64,000 bases of DNA, taken from contig JBLXDU010000005.1 of assembly GCA_048263775.1 (NCBI GenBank), positions 124,001-188,000 on the forward strand. Direction: 5' to 3'. Position 1 is the first letter of the stretch. Each line of letters begins with the position of its first letter. Both the position numbers and the translations under genes were made by a program. This document shows, piece by piece, positions 33,802-42,670 of the stretch. The notes under the pieces were generated by a model. It made no database searches and was not told the origin of the DNA. It worked only from the letters and a program-made list of their open reading frames with translations. The stretch is from UBA1479 sp048263775. GTDB taxonomy: Bacteria; Pseudomonadota; Alphaproteobacteria; Rhodospirillales; Casp-alpha2.

Positions 33802-34189
33802 CGCATGGGAAACTCCCAAAACAGCCTCACCAATCGGCCTCACGGGGAGCCCGAACCCGGCGATTTAAAGTCGAACGACCCCGCTGTAAAGAACTAATTC
33901 TCAAAACGGATCACATCTTTTTGCATTGCACCGATGCGCGGACCACCCGCAGCACCCCCCTCAACAAACCCGTTGTTTCGGACCCCGGGTAATAAATTGA
34001 ACCAAAACAATATTATCCGGATTTTTCAGGCTGCTTTTCGGGCCGTTCCACGCGCGCGCCAGGCGCACTTTTTGCACCTTTGTCCGGGGCAAAAAATTTT
34101 TATGACAGAGCCCGTTTGAGGGGCTTGGGACGTTAGTCCGCACCTCTTGCGTGGTTCCCGAACAGCGCCGCTGATAGACTCGGGGCGCC
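33802..34189 (-). promoter_or_regulatory. Long leader/promoter region of the polyamine operon
   Basis: No gene supported in 388 bases. It is AT-richer than the surroundings in 33985-34020 and 34090-34105, suitable for promoters in both directions. Alphaproteobacterial ornithine decarboxylase genes are often preceded by the speF structured leader, and a G-rich segment (about 33930-33970, read leftward) and a GC hairpin near the start codon are compatible with a structured RNA, but I could not establish the consensus fold by eye. Confidence 0.3.
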
Positions 34190-34663
34190 ATGAAAACCGA
34201 TGCGACGATCCGCTGGATGACCGCCGACCGCGCCGAGGCCGACGCGCCCCGTCTGCGCACCTTGATGGACGGCCTGGCGGCCTTCGAGGGCTGGCCGGAG
34301 CTGCTGTCCATCACGGCGGCGGAGATCGCCCGCCGCGCCCAAGCCACCCCGCCTGCCCTCCAGGCCGTACTGGCGGAAGCCCCGGGCGGAGACCTGATCG
34401 GCTTCGCCACCGTATTCGCAATTCCCTATGCCTATGCCGCGAAACCGTCCCTGGAGCTGGAAATGCTCTACGTGACCGAGCCCTGGCGCGCCCGGGGTGT
34501 CGGCCGTGCCCTCATGGATGCGGTCCTGGACCATGCCCGGGCGGGCGGGTTTGAGCGGGTGGAATGGAACGTGTTGGCCAAGAACGCGCGGGCGAAGGCG
34601 TTCTACGAAAGTCTCGGCGGGGCGGAAAAGGACGGCTGGCGGCGGTGGGGCGTGACGCTCTAG
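34190..34663 (+). CDS. SSAT-like GNAT acetyltransferase (diamine/polyamine type)
   Basis: 157 residues. The block LEMLYVTEPWRARGVGRALM holds the acetyl-CoA loop RARGVG, followed by ERVEWNVLAKNARAKAFYESLG and a terminal tryptophan-rich strand, the pattern of spermidine/spermine N1-acetyltransferases and their bacterial relatives. It is divergent from the ornithine decarboxylase operon across a 388-base region, which supports a role in polyamine turnover. It ends with a 4-base overlap with the end of ligA. Confidence 0.8.
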   Translation: MKTDATIRWMTADRAEADAPRLRTLMDGLAAFEGWPELLSITAAEIARRAQATPPALQAVLAEAPGGDLIGFATVFAIPYAYAAKPSLELEMLYVTEPWRARGVGRALMDAVLDHARAGGFERVEWNVLAKNARAKAFYESLGGAEKDGWRRWGVTL

Positions 34664-36771
34664 GTTCGGCCGACCAGCGTCAGCCACTCGTCCTCGGTCA
34701 GCACCGTGACGCCCAGGTCTTCCGCCTTCTTCAGCTTGGAGCCCGCCCCCGGCCCGGCGACGAGGTAGTCGGTCTTGGCGGAGATGCTGCCCGACACCTT
34801 GGCGCCCAGGCTTTCGGCCTTCGCCTTGGCTTCGGATCGGCCCATGGTTTCCAGCGTGCCCGTGAAGACCACCGTCTTGCCGGCAACAGGTGAATTGGAC
34901 GTATCGGCGGCGACCATGTCCTGGATGTCCAGCGCGGCCTCCAGCGCCGCCAGGACTTCCTGGTTGTGATCCTCGGCGAAGAAGCCCAGCAGGTCGTCGG
35001 CCACGGCCGGGCCGATCTGGTCGATGTCGATCAGTTCCGCGTAAGCCTCCCCATCCCGGTCCTGGGCGGCGGCCATGGCGGCCTTCAGGCCCTGATAAGA
35101 CCCGTAAGTGCGGGCCAGGAGCCGGGCCGTCGCCTGCCCGACCTGGCGGATGCCCAGCGCATAGATGAAGCGGTCGAGGCCGATTTTGCGCCGTTCCTCG
35201 ATCGCCTTGCGCAGGTTGTCGATGGATTTTTCCTTCCATCCCTCGCGGCCGTCGAGCTTCGCCGTCAGACCGTCGACATCGAAGATGTCGGCGGGGGATG
35301 TCAGCCAGCCCTCGCCCCAGAAAGCCTCGATGTTCTTGGCGCCCAGGCCTTCGATGTCGAAGGCGTCACGGGACACGAAGTGCTTGAGCCGCTCGACCGC
35401 CTGGGCCGGGCAGATCAGGCCGCCCGTGCAGCGTTTTGCCGCTGCCCCTTCCTCGCGGATCGCCAAGCTGCCGCATTCGGGGCAGGTGTCCGGCATCACG
35501 AAGGGGGCCGCTCCCGCCGGACGCTTTTCGGGGACGACCTCGACAACCTGGGGAATCACGTCGCCGGCCCGCTGGATGACCACCGTGTCGCCCTCGCGGA
35601 TGTCCTTTTCCGCGATGTAGTCCTCGTTATGCAGGGTCGCGCGGCCAACCACCACGCCGCCGACGGTGACCGGGGTCAGGTTGGCGACCGGCGTCAGCAC
35701 GCCCGTACGCCCGACCTGGATGGTGATCTTTTCCAGCACCGTGGTCGCCTTTTCGGCGGCGAACTTATGCGCCGTCGCCCAACGCGGTGCGCGGGACACC
35801 TGGCCCAGGCGTTCCTGCCAATCGAGGCGGTTGACCTTGTAGACCATGCCGTCGATGTCGTAGTCGAGCCCGGCGCGATCGGCCTCCGTCCGCGCGTATT
35901 CCGCCATGATCTCGTCGAGGGAACGGCAGACCCTGGCCCGGGGGTTGGCCTGAAAGCCCCAATCCACCAGCCGGTCATTGAATTCCGCCTGGGTTTTCCA
36001 GGTCACGTCCGAAACTTCCCCCCAGGAATAGAAGAACACGCGAAGCGGCCGGGCCCGCGTGACGGCCGGGTCCTTTTGGCGCAGGGATCCCGCGGCGGCA
36101 TTGCGCGGGTTGGCGAAGACCTTGGCCCCGGCGGCTTCCTGGCGTTCGTTGAGGGCCAGGAAATCGGATTTGGCCATATAGACCTCGCCCCGCACCTCCA
36201 GCACTTCGGGCACGCCAGCACCCAACAAGTCCTTGGCTGTGATGCGGTCGGGCAGGTCCTGCAAAGTGCGCAGGTTTTCCGTGATGTTCTCCCCTTCCCG
36301 GCCGTCACCCCGGGTTGCCGCCATGACGAAGCGGCCCTTTTCGTAGCGCGCGGTGACCGACAGGCCGTCGATCTTGGGCTCGGCCATGACCTCGACCGCT
36401 TCGTCGGCGGGCAGGTTGAGGAACCGCCGCACGCGGTCGAGGAAGTCCGCCACGTCGTCTTGGCTGAAGGCATTGGCGAGCGACAGCATGGGTACGGAAT
36501 GGACGACCTTGGCGAAGCCCTCCGCCGGGGCGGCGCCGACTCGTTTGGACGGGCTGTCGGCGCGGATCAGTTTGGGGTATTTCGCCTCAATGGCCTCGTT
36601 GCGCTGCCTCAGGGCATCGTAGGCGGCGTCGCTGACGCTGGGATCGTCGTTCCGGTAATAGGCCTCGTCATGGGCGGCGATTTCCGCCGCCAGGCGTTCC
36701 AGTTCGATCGCCGCGTCCTCGGGCCGCAGGCGGTCGACGGGAATGTCACGCAGGCCGTCCGATACCGACAT
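34660..36771 (-). CDS. ligA: NAD-dependent DNA ligase
   Basis: 703 residues, normal length. Adenylated lysine K133 in EPKIDGLS, the adenylation and OB domains, a zinc finger (CPECGSL ... CTGGLICP), helix-hairpin-helix repeats and a C-terminal BRCT domain (VVFTGTLETMGRSEAKAKA). Seals nicks in replication and repair. Its ATG overlaps the recN stop (TAATG), so bamD-recN-ligA form one unit. Confidence 0.97.
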   Translation of the reverse strand: MSVSDGLRDIPVDRLRPEDAAIELERLAAEIAAHDEAYYRNDDPSVSDAAYDALRQRNEAIEAKYPKLIRADSPSKRVGAAPAEGFAKVVHSVPMLSLANAFSQDDVADFLDRVRRFLNLPADEAVEVMAEPKIDGLSVTARYEKGRFVMAATRGDGREGENITENLRTLQDLPDRITAKDLLGAGVPEVLEVRGEVYMAKSDFLALNERQEAAGAKVFANPRNAAAGSLRQKDPAVTRARPLRVFFYSWGEVSDVTWKTQAEFNDRLVDWGFQANPRARVCRSLDEIMAEYARTEADRAGLDYDIDGMVYKVNRLDWQERLGQVSRAPRWATAHKFAAEKATTVLEKITIQVGRTGVLTPVANLTPVTVGGVVVGRATLHNEDYIAEKDIREGDTVVIQRAGDVIPQVVEVVPEKRPAGAAPFVMPDTCPECGSLAIREEGAAAKRCTGGLICPAQAVERLKHFVSRDAFDIEGLGAKNIEAFWGEGWLTSPADIFDVDGLTAKLDGREGWKEKSIDNLRKAIEERRKIGLDRFIYALGIRQVGQATARLLARTYGSYQGLKAAMAAAQDRDGEAYAELIDIDQIGPAVADDLLGFFAEDHNQEVLAALEAALDIQDMVAADTSNSPVAGKTVVFTGTLETMGRSEAKAKAESLGAKVSGSISAKTDYLVAGPGAGSKLKKAEDLGVTVLTEDEWLTLVGRT

Positions 36772-38462
36772 TACGACGCCCGGCGGTCCAACAGGGAAAT
36801 CGCCGCCGCGCGGGCTTCCTCGGTCACTTCCGTGCCGGCCAGCATGCGGGCGATTTCTTCGCGCCGGGCATCGGCGTCCAGCACTGCGACGGTGGTCGCC
36901 GCACTGTCGTCTTGGGAGGCCTTGCGGACCTTCAGGTGGCTTGCTCCCTGGGCCGCGACCTGGGGCGAATGGGTGACGACCAGAACCTGTACGGCCCGAC
37001 CCAGCTTGGCCAGCCGCTCACCCACGGCCGCCGCCGTGGCGCCGCCGATCCCGGCGTCCACTTCGTCGAAAATCAGGGTCGGCACCGGGTCGGCGTCCGC
37101 CAGCACGACCTTCAGGGCCAGCATGAAGCGCGCCAACTCGCCCCCCGATGCGATCTTGTTCAGGGGCCCCGGTTCCGCCCCCGGGTTGGTCGCGATCAGG
37201 AACTGTGCCTTCTCTGTCCCCGCCGGGCCCCAGGCATCCTCGTCCAGGGCCGTCAGCCGGGTTTCGAACCGCGCCCCCTTCAGGTGCAGGGGCTCCAGTT
37301 CCTTGAGGATCGCCGCATCAAGCTTCGCCGCCGCCGTCTTGCGCCCCTGGCTCAGGTCCCCGGCGGCGCGGATGTAGCCCTTGCGGGCTTCGGCCTCTGC
37401 CTGCTCCAGGCGTTGCAGATCGCCGGACCCGGTGTCCAGAGCGGCAAGCTGTGCCTCCATCCCCGCCAGCAGATCAGCCAGCCCGTCGACCGGGACATTG
37501 TGCTTGCGGCCCTGGGCGCGCAACGCGAACAGGCGTTCTTCCGTCTGCTCCAGCTTCCGGGGGTCCAGGTCCACGGATTGAAAAGCGCGGTCCAGCAGGG
37601 TTTCGGCCTCCGCCGTCTCGTCCAGGGCCCGGCCAAGGGCGGCGATGGGCCCTTCCAGCGCCCCTGCCGCCTTTTCGGCGACGCCTTCCAGATCGCGGAG
37701 GGCCGACTGCAGGGCGCTTTCGACGCCCTTGCCGCTGCTCAGGCTCGCCTTGGCCCGGTTCATGGCCTCGACGACCTTTTCCCCGTGCATCATCATGGAG
37801 CGTTCCTTGGCCAGTTCGCTCTCTTCACCGGCCTGCGGCGCCAGGGCCGACAGTTCGCCCACGGCGTGGCGCAGAAATTCCTCGTCCCGACGGGCGGCTT
37901 CCAGGGCCTCGGCCGCCTGGGCGCGGGCCTGGGCGGCGTCCTGCCAGACGGTCCAGGCTTTGCGGCAGGTTTCTCCGGCCTTGGCCAGGCCGCCGAAGGC
38001 ATCCAGCAATGCCCGGTGCTGAACCGGGTTCAGCAGACGCTGATTGTCGAACTGTCCATGAATTTCGACCAGATCCTCGCCGACCCGCTTCAATAGGCCG
38101 ACGCTGACCGGCGCATCATTGATGAAAGCGCGCGAGCGCCCATCCACTCCCAACGTGCGGCGCAGAATGATGAGGCCGCCGCCATCGCCGCTGTCGTCCA
38201 AGGGGGGAATGCCATGTTCCTCAAGCTCGGCCAGGACCGGCGCCCCCGCGGCGACCTGAAAGGCCGCCGTGACGGTTGCGGGGCCGGCACCGGCGCGCAC
38301 GAGGCGGGCCTCGGCCCGTCCCCCGAGCGCCAGACCCAAGGCATCCAGAAGGATCGATTTTCCGGCCCCCGTTTCGCCGGTCAGCACACAGAGCCCGGCC
38401 GGAAAATCCAGCACCAGGCGATCAATGAGCACGACATCCCTGACGGTCAGGTGCGTCAGCAT
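36771..38462 (-). CDS. recN: DNA repair protein RecN
   Basis: 563 residues, an SMC-like ATPase for double-strand break repair. Walker A GETGAGKS near the N-terminus, coiled coils in the middle, and the C-terminal ASGGELARFMLALK signature with Walker B TLIFDEVDAGIGG. Starts 7 bases after bamD and overlaps ligA by 1 base. Confidence 0.96.
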   Translation of the reverse strand: MLTHLTVRDVVLIDRLVLDFPAGLCVLTGETGAGKSILLDALGLALGGRAEARLVRAGAGPATVTAAFQVAAGAPVLAELEEHGIPPLDDSGDGGGLIILRRTLGVDGRSRAFINDAPVSVGLLKRVGEDLVEIHGQFDNQRLLNPVQHRALLDAFGGLAKAGETCRKAWTVWQDAAQARAQAAEALEAARRDEEFLRHAVGELSALAPQAGEESELAKERSMMMHGEKVVEAMNRAKASLSSGKGVESALQSALRDLEGVAEKAAGALEGPIAALGRALDETAEAETLLDRAFQSVDLDPRKLEQTEERLFALRAQGRKHNVPVDGLADLLAGMEAQLAALDTGSGDLQRLEQAEAEARKGYIRAAGDLSQGRKTAAAKLDAAILKELEPLHLKGARFETRLTALDEDAWGPAGTEKAQFLIATNPGAEPGPLNKIASGGELARFMLALKVVLADADPVPTLIFDEVDAGIGGATAAAVGERLAKLGRAVQVLVVTHSPQVAAQGASHLKVRKASQDDSAATTVAVLDADARREEIARMLAGTEVTEEARAAAISLLDRRAS

Positions 38463-38469
38463 GGGCCGG

Positions 38470-39291
38470 TTACCAGAACTTCAGACGGTCGTACCAGGCC
38501 TTCTCTTCCGCCGCCTGGGGCCGGACCTGCTCACCCGTGAGCATTTCATAGGAATCCATGTACCACTCACTGCCCGGGAAGTTATGGCCCAGAACCGAAG
38601 CGGTCTTGCGCGCTTCGTCCTTGAGGCCGAGGGCAAGATAAGCCTCGGTCAAACGATGCAGGGCCTCGGGCACGTGGGTCGTCGTCTGATACTTGTCGAC
38701 GACGGCGCGGAAGCGGTTGATGGCGGCCAGATATTGATGCTGGTTGTGGTAGTAGCGCCCGATCTCCATCTCCTTGCCGGCCAGATGGTCATAGGTCAAT
38801 TCCATCTTGAACTTGGCGTCGCGGGCGAACTTCGAGTCGGGAAAGCGATTGACGACTTCCTTCAGGCTTTGCAGCGCCAGGTTCGTCATCTGCTGATCAC
38901 GGGTGACGTCGGAGATCTGTTCGTAATAGGCCAGCCCCTTCAGATAGTAGGCATAGCCCACATCCTCATGGGTCGGGTGCAGCTGAATGAAGCGGTCGAG
39001 TGCGGCGACCGCTTCCTGATAGTTGTTCGATTTGTAATAGCCATACGCCGCCATGATCTGTGCCTTTGTGGCCCAGACCGAATAGGGGTGCTGGCGCTCG
39101 ACCTCTTCGAAGGTCAGGGCCGCATCGGCGAACTTGCGGCTGCCCATCTGATCGACGCCGCGGTTGTACAGCTCGTCCACGGGCTTTTCCACGTAGACGG
39201 GCTTGTCATCCTCGAAGATCGAGCAAGCGGAAACCGCCAGCGACACTGCCAGGACGGGAATGAGGATTCTAATCCGGTCGGATATGCGCAT
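38470..39291 (-). CDS. bamD: Outer membrane assembly lipoprotein BamD
   Basis: 273 residues from ATG 39291 (a TTG at 39321 is in frame but unlikely). Lipoprotein signal with lipobox AVSAC, C23. The rest is TPR-type helices (VDELYNRGVDQMGSRKFADA, ATKAQIMAAYGYYKSNNYQEA) as in BamD/ComL, the essential partner of BamA in folding outer membrane proteins. Lies between lpxC and recN, a standard order. Confidence 0.95.
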   Translation of the reverse strand: MRISDRIRILIPVLAVSLAVSACSIFEDDKPVYVEKPVDELYNRGVDQMGSRKFADAALTFEEVERQHPYSVWATKAQIMAAYGYYKSNNYQEAVAALDRFIQLHPTHEDVGYAYYLKGLAYYEQISDVTRDQQMTNLALQSLKEVVNRFPDSKFARDAKFKMELTYDHLAGKEMEIGRYYHNQHQYLAAINRFRAVVDKYQTTTHVPEALHRLTEAYLALGLKDEARKTASVLGHNFPGSEWYMDSYEMLTGEQVRPQAAEEKAWYDRLKFW

Positions 39292-39461
39292 CGGCGGCTG
39301 ATCTGCTGTGTCAGGTCTCAAGGTCGGGCGGCCCTATCCAATCGGAGCTGGGCACGCCGGGAGCGGCGAATATATCACGCGGGGAAACCAATTGAAAAAG
39401 CCCAATATCCCCTTTTCCATGGGATTTGGCCCGGTTTCGCGGGATTGCAAGGCAGCGGGCC

Positions 39462-39494
39462 GGAGAAAATGAAAGCGGCGCCCCAAGGCGCCGC
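39462..39494 (-). terminator. Rho-independent terminator after lpxC
   Basis: Perfect stem GCGGCGCC / GGCGCCGC with a CCAA loop (39475-39494); on the minus strand the next bases are TTTCATTTTC. It lies 26 bases after the lpxC stop. Confidence 0.85.
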
Positions 39495-39519
39495 CGCAAT
39501 CCGCATCATTTCCGGTCTG

Positions 39520-40509
39520 TTAGGTGATCGCGGCTTCCGCCTTGATACCGCCGTCCATGGCGGTCTTCGATTCGTCGCCACGCAGAACATCGTAGCACCA
39601 GGCGTCCGGATCGGCGAACAGCTTGTGCAGCAGCGCGTTGTTGATGGCATGGCCCGCCCGTTCGGCCCGGTAGGCGCCGATGATCTGGCCGCCGGCCAAA
39701 TACAGGTCGCCGACCGCGTCCAAGGCCTTGTGGCGCACGAATTCGTCGTCGTGGCGCAGGCCGCCGTCGTTCAGAACCTTGTCGCCGTCGATCACGATGG
39801 CATTGTCGAGGGAGCCGCCACGGGCCAGACCGGCCTTCTGCATGGCTTCGACCTCGTGCATGAAGCCGAAAGTCCGCGCATTGGCCAGTTCCTTGCAAAA
39901 CGCGCCATTGACGACGCCGAGCCGCAGATGCTGGCGGCGGATGGCCTGGCTTTTGAATTCAATCTCAAAATCGACCGAGAACACCGGCGACGGGGTCAAT
40001 TCGGCGCGGCCGTGGTCGGTTTCCACGGAAACCGGCTTGAGAACGCGGATCACGCGGCGGTCGGCGTCAAGCGCAACCACACCGGCGGTGCGGATGATAT
40101 CGACGAAATGCTGGGAACTGCCGTCCATGACGGGCACTTCCGGGCCGTCCAATTCGATCCGCACGTTGTCGATGCCGCAGCCGGCCAGGGCCGCCATCAG
40201 GTGCTCAACGGTACCCACGGAAACACCCTTGTCGTTGGACAGGGCCGAACACATGCGGGTGTCGGAGACGCAGTCCCAGCGCGCGGCGATGGTGCCGTTC
40301 TCGGACATATCGGTGCGGTGGAAATGAATACCGTGATCGGCGGGGGCGGGATGCAGGGTCAGGGTAACCGGCGCGCCGGAATGCAGACCGATCCCGGTCA
40401 GGGACACCGCTTCCTTCAAGGTCCGCTGACGAACGGCTTCCTTGACCGCAACTGCCTTAGGCGTTGCTTTGGCTTGCAGGTCTTTCTGGCCGACGGTGAT
40501 CAAACCCAT
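39520..40509 (-). CDS. lpxC: UDP-3-O-acyl-N-acetylglucosamine deacetylase
   Basis: 329 residues, the zinc enzyme for the committed step of lipid A synthesis. Zinc histidines are in VEHLMAAL (H103) and in HKALDAVGDLYLAG. The family core begins QRTLKEAVSLTGIGLHSG at residue 28, so this protein has an N-terminal extension of about 27 residues; no internal start codon is better placed. It is isolated from ftsZ by a terminator and should have its own promoter. Confidence 0.96.
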   Translation of the reverse strand: MGLITVGQKDLQAKATPKAVAVKEAVRQRTLKEAVSLTGIGLHSGAPVTLTLHPAPADHGIHFHRTDMSENGTIAARWDCVSDTRMCSALSNDKGVSVGTVEHLMAALAGCGIDNVRIELDGPEVPVMDGSSQHFVDIIRTAGVVALDADRRVIRVLKPVSVETDHGRAELTPSPVFSVDFEIEFKSQAIRRQHLRLGVVNGAFCKELANARTFGFMHEVEAMQKAGLARGGSLDNAIVIDGDKVLNDGGLRHDDEFVRHKALDAVGDLYLAGGQIIGAYRAERAGHAINNALLHKLFADPDAWCYDVLRGDESKTAMDGGIKAEAAIT

Positions 40510-40631
40510 AAGGTTCCCCGTTTCTTTCGTTTTTTTTCGAGACTATTGCCCGGAACGTCCGGCGCAGGCCCCCAAAATCGCAATTTTCTGCCGCATCCCC
40601 GATCGCGCGATTCCCGTTCGACACGGTGCGG

Positions 40632-40677
40632 CAGAATTGAAGAAATCCCAGGCTCTTGAATAAACAGAACCTGGGAT
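40632..40677 (-). terminator. Rho-independent terminator of the dcw cluster (after ftsZ)
   Basis: Read leftward, ATCCCAGGTTCT pairs with AGAGCCTGGGAT (one G-U) around a 9-base loop and is followed by TTTCTTC. It lies about 50 bases after the ftsZ stop. Confidence 0.8.
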
Positions 40678-40727
40678 CCCCTCAAATCACTAATTGTTTC
40701 CGAATGTTACGGTGTTCCACCGTCCCT

Positions 40728-42563
40728 TCAGTTGGCCTGACGGCGGAGGAAGGCCGGGATGTCCAAAAGGTCATCTTCCGTTTCCGCCGAGGGCAACCGA
40801 TCGGCCGGATCAACCCCGCCCAAGGGCGCCTTGACGGGGGCCGGCTGAACCGGGGCCGCCTGCACCGGGGCCGCCTGCACCGGGGCCGGCGCCTGAACGG
40901 GCGTCGGGGCCGGGTTTTCCGCCATTTGCGGGGTCGCCGTGCGGGACCGGATCAGGGCGTCGATGGTGCCCCGCTCGGACGCCGCGGCCGGTTGAGCCGC
41001 CGGAGCAGGCTCGGAAACGGCGGTTTCCTCGGATTTTTTGGCCCGTCCGGTGCCCGTGACCCGTTCGAACAGCGACAGACCGCCGCCTTCCTTCTTGGGC
41101 CGGCGAAGCAACCCACCCATCCTGGAAGTCTCGTCATCAGCGTTGGAGCCGTTGACCATGGCCGCCACTTCAAAGGGATCGGCACCGCTCGCCGGGCCGT
41201 CCATGGCATCGTCGTCTTCAACCTCGACGGCGCGCTGCGGAATGAAGGATTCCACATTGCCCGCCCCCGGCATGGCCGCCGGAACCCGGGGCTGCAGTTC
41301 CGCCGGGGCCGCTTCGGCGGCTTCCGGCGCGCTGTCCAGGACCGCGATGGGATCGGCATCGTCCTCGGCAACCGCATCCATGGCTTCGGAATCGAACGAA
41401 TCGGCGGCCGATTCGGCGACGTCGTCGGTGATTTCCGGCGCCGGCTCGGGGGCCGGAACGGGCTCGTCCCGCATGGTGACGATCGACGGGGTTGCGGCCT
41501 TCGGCTCTTCTTCCGGCCGGGGCACGCGGACCGGCGCGATGCGCTGGGCTTGGTTCAGAATATGCAGGTGCGACGGCTGTTCACCTTCGGCAGCTTCCAG
41601 ACCGGTGGCCACGACGGACACCCGCATGCTGCCTTCCATGGACTGATCGAAGGCGGAGCCGATGATGATATAGGCGTCCTCGTCAACTTCGGCGCGGACT
41701 CGGTTGGCGGCTTCATCGACCTCGAACAGCGTAATGTCCTCGCCGCCCGTGATGTTGATCAGCACACCGCGCGCGCCCCGCATGGAGGCGTCGTCCAGAA
41801 GCGGGTTGGAAATGGCCGCTTCCGCCGCGTCGAGCGCCCGGCGTTCGCCGGCCGCCTCACCCGTGCCCATCATGGCCCGGCCCATGCCCTGCATGACCGA
41901 CTCCACGTCGGCGAAATCCAGGTTGATAAGACCCGGCATCACCATCAGGTCGGTGATCGAGCGCACGCCCGAGTAAAGCACGTCGTCCGCCATCTTGAAG
42001 GCGTCGGCGAAGGTCGTCTTCTCGTTGGCGACGCGGAACAGGTTCTGGTTGGGGATGATGATCAGGGTATCGACATAACCCGCCAGTTCATCCAGGCCTT
42101 GTTCGGCCAGGCGCATGCGGTGGCTGCCTTCGAACTGGAAAGGCTTGGTCACCACGCCGACCGTCAGAATGCCGTGCTCGCGCGCGGCCTTGGCGATCAC
42201 CGGCGCTGCCCCGGTGCCGGTCCCACCGCCCATGCCGGCGGCGATGAACACCATGTTGGACTGATGCAACTCGTCAAGAATTTCGCTGATCGATTCCTCG
42301 GCGGCGGCCTTGCCGACTTCGGGCTTGGACCCGGCGCCCAAACCCTTGGTCACGCCCGTACCCAGTTGGATACGGCGATCAGCCTTGGAGCCCTTGATGG
42401 CCTGGGCGTCCGTGTTGGCGACAATGAAGTCGCAACCTTCGAGATTGGCCGCGATCATGTTGTTGATGGCGTTGCCACCGGCCCCGCCGACACCAATCAC
42501 GCTGATCCGAGGTTTCAATTCGGGCGCGTCGTGATCTTCCGGTACTGTAATTTTAATGGTCAT
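40728..42563 (-). CDS. ftsZ: Cell division tubulin FtsZ with long linker
   Basis: 611 residues from ATG 42563, preceded by GGAGG at 7 bases. Residues 1-330 form the GTPase and polymerisation core, with GGGTGTG at 112-118 and the T7 loop NLDFADV. A disordered acidic, Pro/Ala-rich linker of about 270 residues follows, ending in the partner-binding tail DDLLDIPAFLRRQAN. Alphaproteobacterial FtsZ linkers are long; this one is at the upper end. It lies 107 bases after ftsA. Confidence 0.97.
   Translation of the reverse strand: MTIKITVPEDHDAPELKPRISVIGVGGAGGNAINNMIAANLEGCDFIVANTDAQAIKGSKADRRIQLGTGVTKGLGAGSKPEVGKAAAEESISEILDELHQSNMVFIAAGMGGGTGTGAAPVIAKAAREHGILTVGVVTKPFQFEGSHRMRLAEQGLDELAGYVDTLIIIPNQNLFRVANEKTTFADAFKMADDVLYSGVRSITDLMVMPGLINLDFADVESVMQGMGRAMMGTGEAAGERRALDAAEAAISNPLLDDASMRGARGVLINITGGEDITLFEVDEAANRVRAEVDEDAYIIIGSAFDQSMEGSMRVSVVATGLEAAEGEQPSHLHILNQAQRIAPVRVPRPEEEPKAATPSIVTMRDEPVPAPEPAPEITDDVAESAADSFDSEAMDAVAEDDADPIAVLDSAPEAAEAAPAELQPRVPAAMPGAGNVESFIPQRAVEVEDDDAMDGPASGADPFEVAAMVNGSNADDETSRMGGLLRRPKKEGGGLSLFERVTGTGRAKKSEETAVSEPAPAAQPAAASERGTIDALIRSRTATPQMAENPAPTPVQAPAPVQAAPVQAAPVQPAPVKAPLGGVDPADRLPSAETEDDLLDIPAFLRRQAN
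40846..40890. repeat. 15-bp tandem repeat in the FtsZ linker
   Basis: Three copies of a 15-base unit (consensus TGCACCGGGGCCGCC), differing at one or two positions, encoding repeated A-P-V-Q-A steps in the disordered linker near the C-terminus. Confidence 0.85.
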
Positions 42564-42670
42564 TTCTCTGCCTCCGATGATTACTTGCCGCCTGAATAAA
42601 TGCAACTACGACCGGACCCGCCGTGGATACATTCAGGGGATTGGTTGAAAACATGTTGTTCGTTGCTCAT

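Noticed and set aside
34966..37377. An 803-codon open frame opposite ligA and recN
   Set aside because: GC-driven shadow of two certain genes; no family resemblance and no ribosome-binding site.
38269..40659. A 796-codon open frame opposite recN, bamD and lpxC
   Set aside because: It spans three certain genes and two terminators; product is low-complexity.
40656..42599. A 647-codon open frame opposite ftsZ
   Set aside because: Arg/Gly-rich mirror of the FtsZ linker.
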